DNA of 55,137 bases from Alphaproteobacteria bacterium (GCA_016869555.1 VGDY01000007.1:1-55137); one strand, 5' to 3'; shown: positions 16,738 to 27,004, counted from the stretch's first letter. Made by a program: numbers and translations. The notes: generated by a model from the sequence alone, not told the origin.

Positions 16738-18199
16738 TTCGCCGCTCGTCCTCGTCAAGAAAGAGCGCAGCGCGCTGCGCATCGACGCGCTCGATCGAAA
16801 GGCGATCGCGCTCGGCCTGACCCCGGGCATGACGCTGGCCGACGCCAAAGCGCGCGCCCCCCATCTCGCCGTCGCCCAGGCCGACGCCGAGGCCGACGAG
16901 CGGCTGATGCTGCGGCTCGCCGCCTTTTGCGAACAGTTCACGCCGCTCGTCGCGCTCGATCCGCCTTGCGGCCTCATGCTCGACGCGACCGGCTGCGCGC
17001 ATCTTTTCGGCGGCGACGCGGCGCTGCGGACCAGCGTCCTGCAGGCGATGGCGCGCCTCTCCTTCACCGGCCGCGCCGCCGTCGCCGGAACGCCGGACGC
17101 CGCGCGCGCCCTGGCGCGTTTTGGCGCGGAAGGCGTCACGCCTCCGGGCGAAGACGAAATTTTCGCCCGCCCGCTCTCCATCGCCGCGCTCGAAGCGCCA
17201 AGAGAGACGAGCGTCGCGCTGACGCGCGCGGGACTTGCGACCTTGGGCGATCTTGCCGATCGCTCCAGCGCCGCGCTGACGGCGCGTTTCGGCGATGAAA
17301 CCATGCGGCGGCTGACGCGCATTCTGGGACGCGAGGACGCCCGCATCACGCCCTTGCGGGTCTTGCCGGACTGCATGGTCGAGCGGCGCTTCGCCGAACC
17401 CTTCCTCGATCTCTCCGCGATAGAACATGTTCTGCGGCCGCTGATCGCGGAAGCGATGGGCCTTCTCGAAAAGCGCGGGCAAGGCGGCCGCGCTTTCGAA
17501 GCGCGCTTCTTTCGCACCGACGGCGCCGTCCGCGCGCTATGTTTCGAAACCGGCGCGCCCTCGCGCAATGTCGAGGCGCTGCTGCGGCTCTTTCGCCTGA
17601 AGGCCGACTCGCTCGCCGATCCGCTCGATCCGGGATATGGCTTCGACGTCATCCGCTTTGGCGTCCTCAACGCCGAAACTCTGGCGCAAAGCCAGATCGG
17701 CTTCGAACGGCGGGACGCGCAAGACGGCGATTTCGCCGATCTCGTCGATCGCCTCGCGGCGCGTTTTGGCCGCGAACGCGTGCTGCGCTTCGCGGCGCGT
17801 GACACGCATGATCCCCTGCGCGCCGCCGCCTATGTCGACGCCGCCGCGTCTCCTTCTTCCCCGCCCGGCGCCTGGCCGAAGCCCGAGCCGGGCGAACCGC
17901 CCTTGCGGCCACTGTTTCTGTTCGATCCGCCGCAGCCCATCGAAACCATGGCCGAGACGCCGGACGGGCCGCCGATGCATTTCAAATGGCGCCGCGTGCG
18001 CCATTTGATCGCCCGCGCCGAAGGACCGGAGCGCATCGCGCCGGAATGGTGGCGCAACGCCGCCGGCGCGCGCCGGCGAACCCGCGACTATTACCGGCTG
18101 GAGGATCGCGACGGCCGCCGCTTCTGGGTGTTTCGCGAGGGCCTCTACGAAAGCGAAACCGCCGCGCCGCGCTGGTTTCTGCATGGGCTCTTCGCATGA
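16610..18199 (+). CDS. imuB: ImuB, Y-family polymerase-like protein
   Basis: A 529-residue Y-family DNA polymerase homologue that bridges the beta clamp and DnaE2 but is thought not to polymerise. It begins with RRYLALWLPFLSAERL. The acidic metal-binding residues of active Y polymerases are not seen in their usual places (ALWLPF and LMLDATGCAHLFGG stand there instead), which fits the catalytically dead ImuB class. The start is GTG 16610, with GGAG seven bases upstream; the frame stays open further left only as a shadow of imuA. Its TGA overlaps the dnaE2 ATG (ATGA at 18196). Confidence 0.88.
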   Translation: MTVAPSRTEYSTHRRYLALWLPFLSAERLTKARRRQPDANSDDSPLVLVKKERSALRIDALDRKAIALGLTPGMTLADAKARAPHLAVAQADAEADERLMLRLAAFCEQFTPLVALDPPCGLMLDATGCAHLFGGDAALRTSVLQAMARLSFTGRAAVAGTPDAARALARFGAEGVTPPGEDEIFARPLSIAALEAPRETSVALTRAGLATLGDLADRSSAALTARFGDETMRRLTRILGREDARITPLRVLPDCMVERRFAEPFLDLSAIEHVLRPLIAEAMGLLEKRGQGGRAFEARFFRTDGAVRALCFETGAPSRNVEALLRLFRLKADSLADPLDPGYGFDVIRFGVLNAETLAQSQIGFERRDAQDGDFADLVDRLAARFGRERVLRFAARDTHDPLRAAAYVDAAASPSSPPGAWPKPEPGEPPLRPLFLFDPPQPIETMAETPDGPPMHFKWRRVRHLIARAEGPERIAPEWWRNAAGARRRTRDYYRLEDRDGRRFWVFREGLYESETAAPRWFLHGLFA

Positions 18200-21100
18200 G
18201 CCCGCCTTTCGCCGAACTCGTCGCGGCGACGAATTTCTCCTTCCTGCGCGGCGCGTCGCATCCGTCAGACATGGCGCTGACGGCGCTGCTGCGCGGCCAG
18301 AACGGAATTGGAATCGCCGACCGCAACAGCGTCGCCGGCGTCGTGCGCGCCTATGCGGCGCTCAAAGATCTGCGCGAAAATCTCCGCGATCCGCCGGCCG
18401 GCGACCACGCCGCGCTTCTCGCGCAGCTCGACGCAGGGCGTATCGAATCCTTCAAGCTCATCGTCGGGGCGCGGCTCGTCTTCGCTGATGAAACGCCCGA
18501 CATCGTCGTATATCCGCAAAACCGCGACGGCTGGGGAAGGCTCACGCGGCTGCTCACGACCGGGAATCTGCGCGCCAGGAAAGGCGAATGCCATCTTTAT
18601 GTCGACGATCTCGCGCAAGCCGCGCGCGATCTGCTGCTGATCGTCATGCCGTCGCGCCATCTGGCGCGCCTGCCGTCGACGCTGGCGCGGCTCAACGATC
18701 TGGCGCAAGGCGACGTCTGGCTCGGCGCGACCATGCCGCGTCGCGGCGACGACAGGCGGCGCCTTGCAAGACTGAAAGACATCGCCGCGCGAACGCAGAC
18801 GCCTCTGCTCGCGACCAATGACGCGCTTTACGCCGATTCCGGCCAGCGCGATCTGCAGGACGTCATGACCTGCATTCGCGAAGGCGTGACGCTCGCGCAG
18901 GCCGGGCGCCGGCTGGAGGTCAACGCCGAGCGCCATTTGAAGACGCCCGATGAAATGGCGCGTCTCTTTACCGAGGCGCCGGAGGCGATCGAAGAGACGC
19001 AATGTTTTCTGGCGCGCGTCGATTTCTCGCTCGATCAATTGAAATATGAATATCCCGACGAACCCGTGCCGCCAGGGCGCAATCCCCAGGAATGGCTCGA
19101 GGAGCTGACCTGGCGCCACGCCGCGATGCGCTATCCCGACGGCGTGCCGGAGAAGGTCGAAAAGCTCCTGCGCGAGGAGCTGGCGCTCATCGAGACGCTC
19201 GACTATGCGCGCTATTTTCTCACCATTCACGACATCGTACGGATCGCCGAAGACAAGGGGATTCTCTGCCAGGGGCGCGGCTCCGCCGCCAATTCCGCCG
19301 TCTGCTATGTGCTCGGCGTCACCTGCGTCGATCCGGCGGAGAATGATCTGCTCTTCGCCAGATTCATCTCGCAGGAGCGCAAGGAGCCGCCCGACATCGA
19401 TGTCGATTTCGAGCATGAGCGGCGCGAAGAGATCATCCAGCATATTTACGGCAAATACGGCCGCGAGCGCGCCGGACTCGTCGCGACCGTCATCAGCTAC
19501 CGGCCGCGCAGCGCCATTCGCGAAGTCGGCAAGGTCTTCGGACTGACCGAGGACGTGACCGCCGCGCTCGCCGGCATGCAATGGGGCAGTTGGGGCTCCG
19601 ACATTCCGCTGGCTTACGTTCGCCAGACCGGGCTTGATCCCGAAAATCCCGTCATCCGCCGCGCCATTCATTTCGCCAAGCGGCTGCTCGGCTTTCCGCG
19701 CCATCTCTCGCAGCATGTCGGGGGCTTCGTTCTCGCGCGCGGGCGGCTCGACGAACTGACGCCGATCGCCAACGCCGCGATGCCGGAGCGCACCTTCATC
19801 GAATGGGACAAGGACGACATCGACGCGCTCGGCCTGATGAAGGTCGACGTGCTGGCGCTCGGCATGCTCACCTGCATTCGAAAATGTTTCGATTATTTGC
19901 GCGCCCACGAAGGAAAGGACATGGGCCTCGCCGACGTCCCGGCCGACGATAGAGCGACCTACGACATGCTGTGCCGGGGCGACTCGATCGGCGTCTTTCA
20001 GGTCGAGAGCCGCGCCCAGATGAACATGCTGCCGCGCCTGAAGCCGCGCGAATTCTACGATCTCGTCATTCAGGTGGCGATCGTGCGGCCCGGACCCATT
20101 CAGGGCAATATGGTGCATCCCTATCTGCGCCGCCGCTCCGGCAGCGAGCCGGTGATCTATCCCTCGCCCGCGCCGGAACACGGGCCGGCGGACGAATTGC
20201 GCAAGGTGCTCGAAAAGACCAAGGGCGTGCCGCTCTTTCAGGAGCAGGCGATGAAGCTCGCCATGGTCGCGGCGAAATTCTCCGACGTCGAAGCCAATCG
20301 TCTGCGCCGCGCCATGGCGACCTTCCGCAATGTCGGCACGATCCATCAATTCGAATCAATGATGGTCGAGCGCATGGCGGCGCGCGGCTATGATCGCGCA
20401 TTCGCGCAAAGCTGTTTCGAGCAGATCAAGGGCTTCGGCTCCTACGGCTTTCCCGAAAGCCATGCCGCATCCTTCGCCAAGCTCGTCTATGTCTCCTCAT
20501 GGATCAAATGCCATCATCCGGCGATCTTCGCCTGCGCGCTCCTTAATTCGCAGCCGATGGGCTTTTACGCGCCGGCGCAGATCGTGCGCGACGCGCGCGA
20601 GCATGGCGTCGACGTGCGCGCCGTCGACGTGAATTTCAGCGAATGGGACAATAGGCTGGAGCGCGCGGATAACGGCGATTTGGCGCTGCGTCTCGGCTTT
20701 CGGCAGGCGGACGGCGTGCATGAGAACGAAGGCTATCGCATCGTCGACGCACGGACGAAGCCCTATGACAGCGTCGAAGATCTCGCGCGGCGGGCGGCGC
20801 TCAACGGCGCGACGATGCGCGCGCTCGCCGACGCCGACGCCTTCCGCTCCCTGCAAAGCGACCGCCGCGACGCGCTCTGGGCTGTGCGGCGTCTGCCTGA
20901 CGCGAAGCCCCTGCCGCTCTTTGCGGCCGCGGACGCGCGCGAACTCGCCAGGGAAGAAGATCCGCTGCTGCCAAAGATGTCGCTTGGCGAACATGTCGCG
21001 GCCGATTACCAGACGCTGCGGCTGTCGTTGAAGGCCCATCCGATGGCGGTGCTGCGGCCGATTTTCACGCGCGAGCGGATTATCACTTGCGCGGAAGTTT

Positions 21101-21495
21101 CGGCGCTCACTGATGGCGCCTTTGCGCGCGGCGCCGGCGTCGTGCTGGTGCGGCAACGGCCCGGACAGGGCAACGCCATTTTCGTCACGCTCGAAGATGA
21201 AACCGGCATCCTCAATATCGTCATCTGGGCGCGGCTCTTCGAGCGCTACCGCCGCGAGACGATGGCGTCACGACTCATGCTGGTGGAAGGAAGGGTGCAG
21301 AAGAGCCCGGAGAATGTCGTGCATCTGATGGCGCAGCGGATCATCGACCGCAGCGGCGACCTCAACAGGCTGTCAGAGGCGCATCGGCCCGAAATCGTCC
21401 TGTCGCGCGCCGACGAATTGATCCATCCCCAGCATCCGCGCAGCCGTCATCCGCGCGACGTGCGAATCCTGCCGAAATCGCGGGATTTTCACTAA
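18196..21495 (+). CDS. dnaE2: error-prone DNA polymerase III alpha subunit DnaE2
   Basis: C-family polymerase of 1099 residues that extends past lesions during the SOS response. It has the N-terminal PHP domain (FAELVAATNFSFLRGASHP), the catalytic palm with PDIDVDFEHERREE (aspartates near residue 400) and GRGSAANSAVCY, and a C-terminal OB-fold region (GVVLVRQRPGQGNAIFVTLE). It lacks the long C-terminal tau-binding part of replicative DnaE1, consistent with the DnaE2 class. The ATG at 18196 overlaps the imuB stop by four bases. It is convergent with the LapA-domain gene, with only 17 bases between stops. Confidence 0.95.
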   Translation: MSPPFAELVAATNFSFLRGASHPSDMALTALLRGQNGIGIADRNSVAGVVRAYAALKDLRENLRDPPAGDHAALLAQLDAGRIESFKLIVGARLVFADETPDIVVYPQNRDGWGRLTRLLTTGNLRARKGECHLYVDDLAQAARDLLLIVMPSRHLARLPSTLARLNDLAQGDVWLGATMPRRGDDRRRLARLKDIAARTQTPLLATNDALYADSGQRDLQDVMTCIREGVTLAQAGRRLEVNAERHLKTPDEMARLFTEAPEAIEETQCFLARVDFSLDQLKYEYPDEPVPPGRNPQEWLEELTWRHAAMRYPDGVPEKVEKLLREELALIETLDYARYFLTIHDIVRIAEDKGILCQGRGSAANSAVCYVLGVTCVDPAENDLLFARFISQERKEPPDIDVDFEHERREEIIQHIYGKYGRERAGLVATVISYRPRSAIREVGKVFGLTEDVTAALAGMQWGSWGSDIPLAYVRQTGLDPENPVIRRAIHFAKRLLGFPRHLSQHVGGFVLARGRLDELTPIANAAMPERTFIEWDKDDIDALGLMKVDVLALGMLTCIRKCFDYLRAHEGKDMGLADVPADDRATYDMLCRGDSIGVFQVESRAQMNMLPRLKPREFYDLVIQVAIVRPGPIQGNMVHPYLRRRSGSEPVIYPSPAPEHGPADELRKVLEKTKGVPLFQEQAMKLAMVAAKFSDVEANRLRRAMATFRNVGTIHQFESMMVERMAARGYDRAFAQSCFEQIKGFGSYGFPESHAASFAKLVYVSSWIKCHHPAIFACALLNSQPMGFYAPAQIVRDAREHGVDVRAVDVNFSEWDNRLERADNGDLALRLGFRQADGVHENEGYRIVDARTKPYDSVEDLARRAALNGATMRALADADAFRSLQSDRRDALWAVRRLPDAKPLPLFAAADARELAREEDPLLPKMSLGEHVAADYQTLRLSLKAHPMAVLRPIFTRERIITCAEVSALTDGAFARGAGVVLVRQRPGQGNAIFVTLEDETGILNIVIWARLFERYRRETMASRLMLVEGRVQKSPENVVHLMAQRIIDRSGDLNRLSEAHRPEIVLSRADELIHPQHPRSRHPRDVRILPKSRDFH

Positions 21496-21512
21496 ACTGC
21501 TGCCGACGCCGC

Positions 21513-21854
21513 TCAACTACTCTTCAGCCGCTTGTCGGCCGGCAGGCTGGCCAACGCCTGCTGGCGCAGCTTTTCGACTTCGACGCGAGTCTTGCGCGCC
21601 TCGGCGCGCGCGACCTTGGCGGCGCGGCGCACCGGCAGATGCCCAAGCCAGGAAGAGATTCCGCCGGCGAGCACGCCAATGGCGATCGACGCCAGAACGA
21701 CGAGGAAGACCGGCGCCTCGAAAGAGAAGCCGGATCCGTCATTGGGCGCGAAGGGATCGAGGCCGATGCGAACCGATCCGCGATTGGCCATGGAGAAAAA
21801 CAAAATGACGAGCGCCAGCGGCACGAAAATAATGACGCGCAGGATGGACTTCAT
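21513..21854 (-). CDS. LapA-domain (DUF1049) membrane protein
   Basis: A 113-residue inner-membrane protein with two hydrophobic helices (about 5-24 and 48-70) flanking a short periplasmic loop, followed by a basic, probably coiled-coil tail (RAAKVARAEARKTRVEVEKL). This matches the LapA/DUF1049 family, whose E. coli members act in lipopolysaccharide assembly and control. It lies 114 bases downstream of ihfB in the same direction, a gene pair commonly conserved in Proteobacteria. Confidence 0.85.
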   Translation of the reverse strand: MKSILRVIIFVPLALVILFFSMANRGSVRIGLDPFAPNDGSGFSFEAPVFLVVLASIAIGVLAGGISSWLGHLPVRRAAKVARAEARKTRVEVEKLRQQALASLPADKRLKSS

Positions 21855-21968
21855 GACATCTCCTCTTGCCGGGCGCCGCGCGACACGCTGGGCAGCCGCA
21901 ACCTACAGCCGCCGCACGCCGCCGCCGCGCATCCCACGATCGAGAGGACGCCGCCGCCTTAGATCGCC

Positions 21969-22259
21969 TCAGCCTTGATAGTTCTCATTGAGGCGCTCGC
22001 GCATCTCCTTGCCGGTTTTGAAGAACGGCACGCTCTTTTCCTGAACCGAGACCTGCGCGCCGGTGCGCGGATTGCGGCCGGTGCGCGCGTCGCGCTTCTT
22101 GACCGAAAACGCCCCAAAACCCCGCAATTCGACGCGATCGCCGCGCGCCAGCGCGGAGGTGATCTCGTCGAGAATCGTGCTGACGATCGTCTCGACGTCG
22201 CGCTGATAGAGATGGCCGTTCCGCCGCGCGATGCGTTGAATGAGTTCCGACTTTATCAT
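21969..22259 (-). CDS. ihfB: integration host factor beta subunit
   Basis: A 96-residue DNA-bending HU/IHF-family protein; the heterodimer with IHF-alpha kinks DNA at specific sites in recombination, replication and promoters. [14 protein letters not shown] starts the helical dimer body, and the DNA-binding arm region contains [10 protein letters not shown] with the intercalating proline. The ATG at 22259 gives the usual IHF-beta N-terminus; the open frame up to 22337 is ignored. It follows sppA by about 50 bases on the same strand. Confidence 0.93.
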   Translation of the reverse strand: MIKSELIQRIARRNGHLYQRDVETIVSTILDEITSALARGDRVELRGFGAFSVKKRDARTGRNPRTGAQVSVQEKSVPFFKTGKEMRERLNENYQG

Positions 22260-22312
22260 GAGCCGATCCAATAGCTTGGCGTCGAATAAGCTGGTCCGCG
22301 ACGCCCCCCGAG

Positions 22313-23284
22313 TCAGTTCGCGGCCGAATGCTGCCAAATCGCCAATAGGCCGTCAAGCTCGCCGCTACGTCCGAGCACGATTGTTTTTTCTAAAAAATCG
22401 GCGATCGAAGCCAATCCGGCGACCCGCGCCATTCCGGCCGCTCCCTCAATCAAGCCAAGCCGCTCAAGGCTGGATTTTTTCTTCCATTCCCGGACCGGCA
22501 AATCCTTCGCAACGCCCTTGTTGGCGACAAGCCAGTCGATGGCCTCGCGCTGACCGCCGATCAGGTCGACGAGCTTGAGCGGCACGCCCTGGCGCGCGGT
22601 GAATATGCGCCCGTCGGAAATTTTCGCGAGCTGCGCGTCATCGAGATTGCGCCGCTCCTGCACGAGGCCTTTGAACCAGGCATAGGAATCGGCGACGAGG
22701 CTCGCTACCGCCTCCCGCGCCGCCGGACTCGTGGGCTCGAAGCCGCTCGGCGCCGCCTTGAGCGGCGACGATTTGATCGTCTCGACCTCGACGCCCCAAT
22801 TATTCAATAGTTTAGAAACATTTGGATATTGGAACAGCACGCCGATCGAGCCGACGAGCGAATTGCCCCGCGCGACGATCGTATCCGCCGCAAGCGCGGC
22901 GATATAGGCGCCGGAAGCGGCCACCGTGCCGACCACGGCGACGACCGGCTTCTTCTCGGCGACCCGCCGCAGCTCATCATAGAGGCGCTCGGCGCCGGTC
23001 GTCGTTCCGCCGGGGCTTTCAATCTCCAGCAGCAAGGCCTTGGCCTGGTTCGACGCGCCGATTTTCTTGATCAGATCGATCGTATCGTCGTCGCCGAGGA
23101 TCATGCCCTGCAACTCGAAACGCGCGATATGCGGCGTGAGCTTATCGGCCGAGTCGGCGCCGCCGAGCCGAACCACTGCGACAAGTCCGGCGACGCCCAG
23201 GGCGCCAAGGGCGGCAAGGCGCCACCAGCCGAGTTTCCGGCGAAGTCTTCGGCGGTCAATGAGATAGTCCGTGGGAGTCGACAT
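22313..23284 (-). CDS. sppA: signal peptide peptidase SppA
   Basis: Membrane-bound serine protease that degrades cleaved signal peptides. The 323-residue protein has one N-terminal membrane helix (about 21-39) and a ClpP-like periplasmic domain. The Ser/Lys dyad is readable: Ser124 in [10 protein letters not shown] and Lys176 in SPLKAAPSG. This is the short, single-domain type. It is encoded with ihfB and the LapA-domain gene in the order sppA-ihfB-lapA, the usual proteobacterial neighbourhood. Confidence 0.92.
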   Translation of the reverse strand: MSTPTDYLIDRRRLRRKLGWWRLAALGALGVAGLVAVVRLGGADSADKLTPHIARFELQGMILGDDDTIDLIKKIGASNQAKALLLEIESPGGTTTGAERLYDELRRVAEKKPVVAVVGTVAASGAYIAALAADTIVARGNSLVGSIGVLFQYPNVSKLLNNWGVEVETIKSSPLKAAPSGFEPTSPAAREAVASLVADSYAWFKGLVQERRNLDDAQLAKISDGRIFTARQGVPLKLVDLIGGQREAIDWLVANKGVAKDLPVREWKKKSSLERLGLIEGAAGMARVAGLASIADFLEKTIVLGRSGELDGLLAIWQHSAAN

Positions 23285-23371
23285 CGGAACGTCCAGGTTG
23301 GGGGCGCGGCGCGCCGTGTGCGGCTGCGCAGGAAAGTAAGCACGCTGTCAGCGATTGGGAAGACGCCTAAC

Positions 23372-23689
23372 CTATCGGCGCGTCGCCTCCATCACCCAGT
23401 CGAGATAATCCGGGCTCGCCTCGGCCACGTCGACGCGCAGGATTTCCGGAGTCTCATAACTGTGCAGGCGCCGGACCAGTTCGGCCAGCGCCGGATAGTC
23501 TTCGCCGCGCGCTTTCATGTGCAGTAAAAATTCCGTCTCTTCGCGCATCTCGCCCTTCCAGACGTAGCAGCTTCGAATGGGCATGATCTGAACGCAGGCG
23601 GCGAGTCTGGCGGAGAGCGCCGTTCGGGCGAGCGCGAGCGCCTGTTCCTCGTCATCGACACTCGTAACCAGGATCGCGAGCCCGCTCAT
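23372..23689 (-). CDS. cutA: divalent-cation tolerance protein CutA
   Basis: A 105-residue trimeric ferredoxin-like protein of the CutA1 family. It has the usual core: an N-terminal strand with VTSVDDEEQA, ACVQIMPIRSCYVWKGEM, and HSYETPEILRVDV near 75-87. It was linked to copper tolerance in E. coli, but the biochemical role is still unclear. It starts a few bases after the end of the DegP-type protease gene on the same strand, so the two are probably co-transcribed. Confidence 0.92.
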   Translation of the reverse strand: MSGLAILVTSVDDEEQALALARTALSARLAACVQIMPIRSCYVWKGEMREETEFLLHMKARGEDYPALAELVRRLHSYETPEILRVDVAEASPDYLDWVMEATRR

Positions 23690-23695
23690 ACGCCC

Positions 23696-25138
23696 TCAGC
23701 CGCCGATCACCGTGGTGAGCACCTGGCCGCCGCGCGCCAGCGTGATTTTCCAATAATAGGCGCGCCCCGCCGTGATCTTCTCCAATTCGCGCGTCGTCTC
23801 GATCTTTTGATCGTTGACCGCGAGAATGACGTCGCCGCGCTGCAGATTGAGCTGTTGCGCGAAAGTGCCGTCGTCGATCTCGGAAACGACGACGCCGGTC
23901 GCCCCTCCCTGGACGGACATTTCTTCGATCACCGCAGGAGAAATATTGACGACCGTCGCGCCGGCGAAAGGCGACGCGCCCTTGATTTTCACCGCGTCGC
24001 GCGGCGGCGATTCGGGCGCCGGCGCGAGGCGGATTTGCGCTGTGATCTTCTTGCCGCCGCGCAGCACGCCGAGCGTCGCCTGGCCGCCGAGCGGCTTGGT
24101 CGCCAGACGATAGCCCACCGACTCAGGGTCGTCGGCCGTCTGTCCGTCGACCGAGACGATCACGTCGCCGCGCTTCAGGCCGGCTTCGGCCGAGGGCCCT
24201 TTGGGGTCGACGTCAGCCAACAGCGCGCCGGTCGGACGATCGAGCCCCAGGCCGTCGGCGATTTCCTGCGAAAGCGTTTGCAGCGACGCGCCCATCCAGG
24301 CCCGCCGCACCTGCTTGCCGCCGCCCTTCGCCGCGGCGATCACGCTTTTCACCATATTGGCGGGAATCGCGAAGCCGATGCCGACCGATCCCCCGGATTT
24401 GGAGAAAATCGCCGAATTGATGCCGACGACGCGGCCGTTCATATCGACGAGCGGCCCGCCCGAATTGCCGGGATTGATCGCGGCGTCGGTCTGGATGAAG
24501 AATCCATAGTCGGAAATGCCGACATGGGTGCGCGCCAGCGCCGAAATGATGCCCTGCGTCACCGTCTGGCCGACCCCGAAAGGATTGCCGATCGCCAGCG
24601 TCAGATCGCCGACTTCAAGCGCGTCGGAATCGCCAAGCTCCATCATCGGAAAATTGGCGCCTTCGGTCAGTTTGAGCACGGCGAGATCGGTGCGCGGATC
24701 GCGCAGCAGAATCTTCGCGGGGATTTCGCGCTTGTCGGCGAGCGCGACTTTCACGTCGGTCATGCCCTCGATGACGTGATTATTGGTGACGACGAGGCCG
24801 CTCTGATCGACGATCACGCCCGAGCCCAGCGACTGCGCCATATTGCGCCCTGGCATGCCGCCGCCCCCGCCAAAGAAGCGCTGGAACACCGGATCTTCGA
24901 ACAGCGGATTGGCCGGCATGCGCTCGACGCGCGAAGCGAAGACATTGACGACCGCAGGCTGCGCCTTCTTGACGATCGGCGCGAAGGAAAGCGCGATGTC
25001 GGCGCGGCCTGTCGGAACGACGCGCTCTTGCGCCGGCTGCGCTTGCGCGCAGCGCAATTGCGCGCTCTCGACAAAAGGCGCGAGGCCAGCGGCGCAGACG
25101 AGCGCCGCAAAAAAAATCTGACGCAAAGATTGGCGCAT
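23696..25138 (-). CDS. DegP/HtrA-family periplasmic serine protease
   Basis: Periplasmic protease-chaperone of 480 residues. A signal peptide (MRQSLRQIFFAALVCAAGLA) is followed by a trypsin-like domain with triad His121 (TNNHVIEG), Asp151 (RTDLAVLKL) and Ser226 (GNSGGPL). Two PDZ domains follow (about 285-370 and 395-475), each with a GLKRGD- or NLQRGD-type turn. A glycine-rich LA loop (FFGGGGGMPGR) lies before the His. The ATG at 25138 is used since GGGAG lies six bases upstream and the signal peptide starts there. TATAGT on the minus strand about 25 bases upstream of the start could be a -10 element. Confidence 0.92.
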   Translation of the reverse strand: MRQSLRQIFFAALVCAAGLAPFVESAQLRCAQAQPAQERVVPTGRADIALSFAPIVKKAQPAVVNVFASRVERMPANPLFEDPVFQRFFGGGGGMPGRNMAQSLGSGVIVDQSGLVVTNNHVIEGMTDVKVALADKREIPAKILLRDPRTDLAVLKLTEGANFPMMELGDSDALEVGDLTLAIGNPFGVGQTVTQGIISALARTHVGISDYGFFIQTDAAINPGNSGGPLVDMNGRVVGINSAIFSKSGGSVGIGFAIPANMVKSVIAAAKGGGKQVRRAWMGASLQTLSQEIADGLGLDRPTGALLADVDPKGPSAEAGLKRGDVIVSVDGQTADDPESVGYRLATKPLGGQATLGVLRGGKKITAQIRLAPAPESPPRDAVKIKGASPFAGATVVNISPAVIEEMSVQGGATGVVVSEIDDGTFAQQLNLQRGDVILAVNDQKIETTRELEKITAGRAYYWKITLARGGQVLTTVIGG

Positions 25139-25205
25139 CGGCCGCTCCCATGAATCGCTAACGCAACTATAGCCTGAATCGGGACAGCGATAATTATGCA
25201 TCGAC

Positions 25206-25445
25206 TCAGCGTGGCGCGTAGTAAGCGCCGACGCCGATGTAACCGATGACGCCGACGCGCGGACCGACGAGATAGAAGAGAAGCGATAGGTCGGGGATCA
25301 GGAACGGCGGAGCGAACCGACCCCGGCTCGCGCCTAACCGCCAATACGCAAAAGAGGCGGCCGCCAGATGCGCCGCCCCTTCGAATCGCAACGGCGCTGT
25401 CGGCCAGCCCGAAACATCGGATCGCGACTCAGGCCGGATCATCAT
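25206..25445 (-). pseudogene. truncated DUF4260-like membrane protein
   Basis: A 79-residue frame beginning three bases after the rplQ stop, in the same direction. Its pattern matches the first half of DUF4260 proteins: LRFEGAAHLAAASFAY, then IPDLSLLFYLVGPRVGVIGY. Full proteins of that family are about 120 residues and continue from the GPRVG segment with a YN-x2-H motif and a second hydrophobic half. Here the frame ends with GVGAYYAPR and a stop, and no continuation was found in the 67 bases to the protease gene. I infer a decayed or truncated gene carried at the tail of the ribosomal operon. Confidence 0.5.
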
Positions 25446-25447
25446 CG

Positions 25448-25861
25448 TTACGCCGCTTGTTCCTCGCTCTGGACAGGCCCCGAATCCTGGCCCTTGGCGT
25501 CGACGTCGCGGTCGACGAATTCGATCACGGCGAGCGGCGCGTTGTCGCCATAACGGAAACCCGCCTTCAGCACGCGCGTATAGCCGCCGTTACGGTCCTT
25601 GTAGCGAGGCCCCAGCACGTCGAAGAGCTTGCCGACGAGCTTCACGTCCTTGATCTGCGCGATCGCCTGACGGCGCGCATGGAGATCGCCGCGCTTGCCG
25701 AGCGTCACCAGTTTTTCGACGACGGGGCGAAGGTCCTTCGCTTTGTAAAGCGTCGTGACGATCTGCTCATGTTTGATGAGCGCCTGCGCCATATTGGCGA
25801 ACATCGCCTTGCGGTGCTCATGCGTGCGCCCGAAGCGGCGCTTCTTGTGACCGTGATACAT
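25448..25861 (-). CDS. rplQ: 50S ribosomal protein L17
   Basis: A 137-residue protein that starts [20 protein letters not shown], typical of L17, with a short acidic C-terminal tail ([13 protein letters not shown]) beyond the E. coli length. L17 sits near the exit tunnel of the large subunit. It is the last ribosomal gene of the alpha operon, after rpoA. The 123-base gap between the two holds a hairpin-forming repeat. Confidence 0.97.
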   Translation of the reverse strand: MYHGHKKRRFGRTHEHRKAMFANMAQALIKHEQIVTTLYKAKDLRPVVEKLVTLGKRGDLHARRQAIAQIKDVKLVGKLFDVLGPRYKDRNGGYTRVLKAGFRYGDNAPLAVIEFVDRDVDAKGQDSGPVQSEEQAA

Positions 25862-25916
25862 GCGGCTCTCCGTTGCTTATGCGGCCGCCGTGCCAAGGAA
25901 CGGCCGTCGATTATGC

Positions 25917-25984
25917 GGCAGTCGGCAAATTGGCAATAGGCAGTCGGGAAAAACCAACTGCCGACTGCCGAAGCCCGACTGCCG
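25917..25984. repeat. CAGTCGG repeat hairpin between rpoA and rplQ
   Basis: The plus strand reads CAGTCGG twice (spaced by an AT-rich patch) then CCGACTGCCGA and CCCGACTGCC, so the left and right halves can pair into a hairpin. The same heptamer pattern is found at 27541-27620. It fills most of the gap right up to the rpoA stop codon. Confidence 0.65.
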
Positions 25985-27004
25985 TCAATAATGCTCCTCG
26001 AATCTCTTCGCGAGATCGTCGATATTCTCCGGCGGCCAGCCGGGCACTTCCATGCCGAGGTGCAGGCCCATTTGCGCCAGCACTTCCTTGATCTCGTTTA
26101 AAGACTTACGGCCGAAGTTCGGCGTGCGCAGCATTTCGGCTTCCGACTTCTGGATGAGGTCGCCGATATAGACGATATTGTCGTTCTTCAGACAGTTCGC
26201 CGAACGCACCGAAAGCTCCAATTCGTCGACCTTCTTCAGCAGCGCCGGATTGAAGGCGAGTTGCGGGATCGACGGGGCGGCCTCTTCGCGGCGCGGCTCC
26301 TCGAAATTGACGAAGACGTTGAGCTGGTCCTGCAGGATGCGCGCCGAAAAGGCCAATGCATCCTCGGGAGTCATGGCGCCGTTGGTTTCGAGCGTCAGCG
26401 TCAACTTGTCATAGTCGAGAACCTGGCCCTCGCGGGTGTTCTCGACGCGATAGCTGACCTTCTTCACCGGCGAATAGAGACTGTCGATCGGAATGAGGCC
26501 GATCGGCGCGTCTTCGGCGCGGTTGCGGTCGGCGGGCGCATAGCCTTTGCCGGTCGCGATGGTGAATTCGATGCGGATCTCGGCGCCCTCGTCGAGCGTG
26601 CAGATGACGAGATCGGGGTTCAGAATCTGGACGTCGCCCGACGTCTGGATGTCGCCAGCGGTGACGACTCCCGGTCCGGTCTTCTTGAGCGTCAGGCGCT
26701 TTGCGCCCTCGCCCTGATATTTGATGGCGATGTCCTTGATGTTGAGGACGATGTCGGTCACGTCCTCGCGCACGCCGGGGATCGACGAAAATTCATGCAG
26801 CACCCCGTCGATGTGAATCGAGGTGATCGCCGCGCCCTGCAAGGACGACAGCAGGATGCGGCGAAGGGCGTTGCCGAGCGTCACGCCGAATCCCCGCTCC
26901 AGCGGCTCGGCGACGGCTGTCGCCACGCGCTTCGGATCGTCTCCGGCGGTGACGTCGAGCTTGTTCGGCTTGATGAGTTCCTGCCAGTTCTTCTGGATGC
27001 TCAC
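25985..27004 (-). CDS. rpoA: DNA-directed RNA polymerase alpha subunit
   Basis: A 339-residue alpha subunit that nucleates RNA polymerase assembly and, through its C-terminal domain, contacts UP elements and activators. The N-terminal domain has the [17 protein letters not shown] motif, and the C-terminal domain has the helix-hairpin-helix region [19 protein letters not shown] and [13 protein letters not shown]. Translation starts at GTG 27004, preceded by AAGGAAAGG. It lies between rpsK and rplQ as in most bacteria. Confidence 0.97.
   Translation of the reverse strand: MSIQKNWQELIKPNKLDVTAGDDPKRVATAVAEPLERGFGVTLGNALRRILLSSLQGAAITSIHIDGVLHEFSSIPGVREDVTDIVLNIKDIAIKYQGEGAKRLTLKKTGPGVVTAGDIQTSGDVQILNPDLVICTLDEGAEIRIEFTIATGKGYAPADRNRAEDAPIGLIPIDSLYSPVKKVSYRVENTREGQVLDYDKLTLTLETNGAMTPEDALAFSARILQDQLNVFVNFEEPRREEAAPSIPQLAFNPALLKKVDELELSVRSANCLKNDNIVYIGDLIQKSEAEMLRTPNFGRKSLNEIKEVLAQMGLHLGMEVPGWPPENIDDLAKRFEEHY

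Noticed and set aside
18265-20349. 694-residue open frame antisense to dnaE2
   Set aside because: Shadow of a well-supported polymerase gene; Arg/Gly-rich with no recognisable domain.
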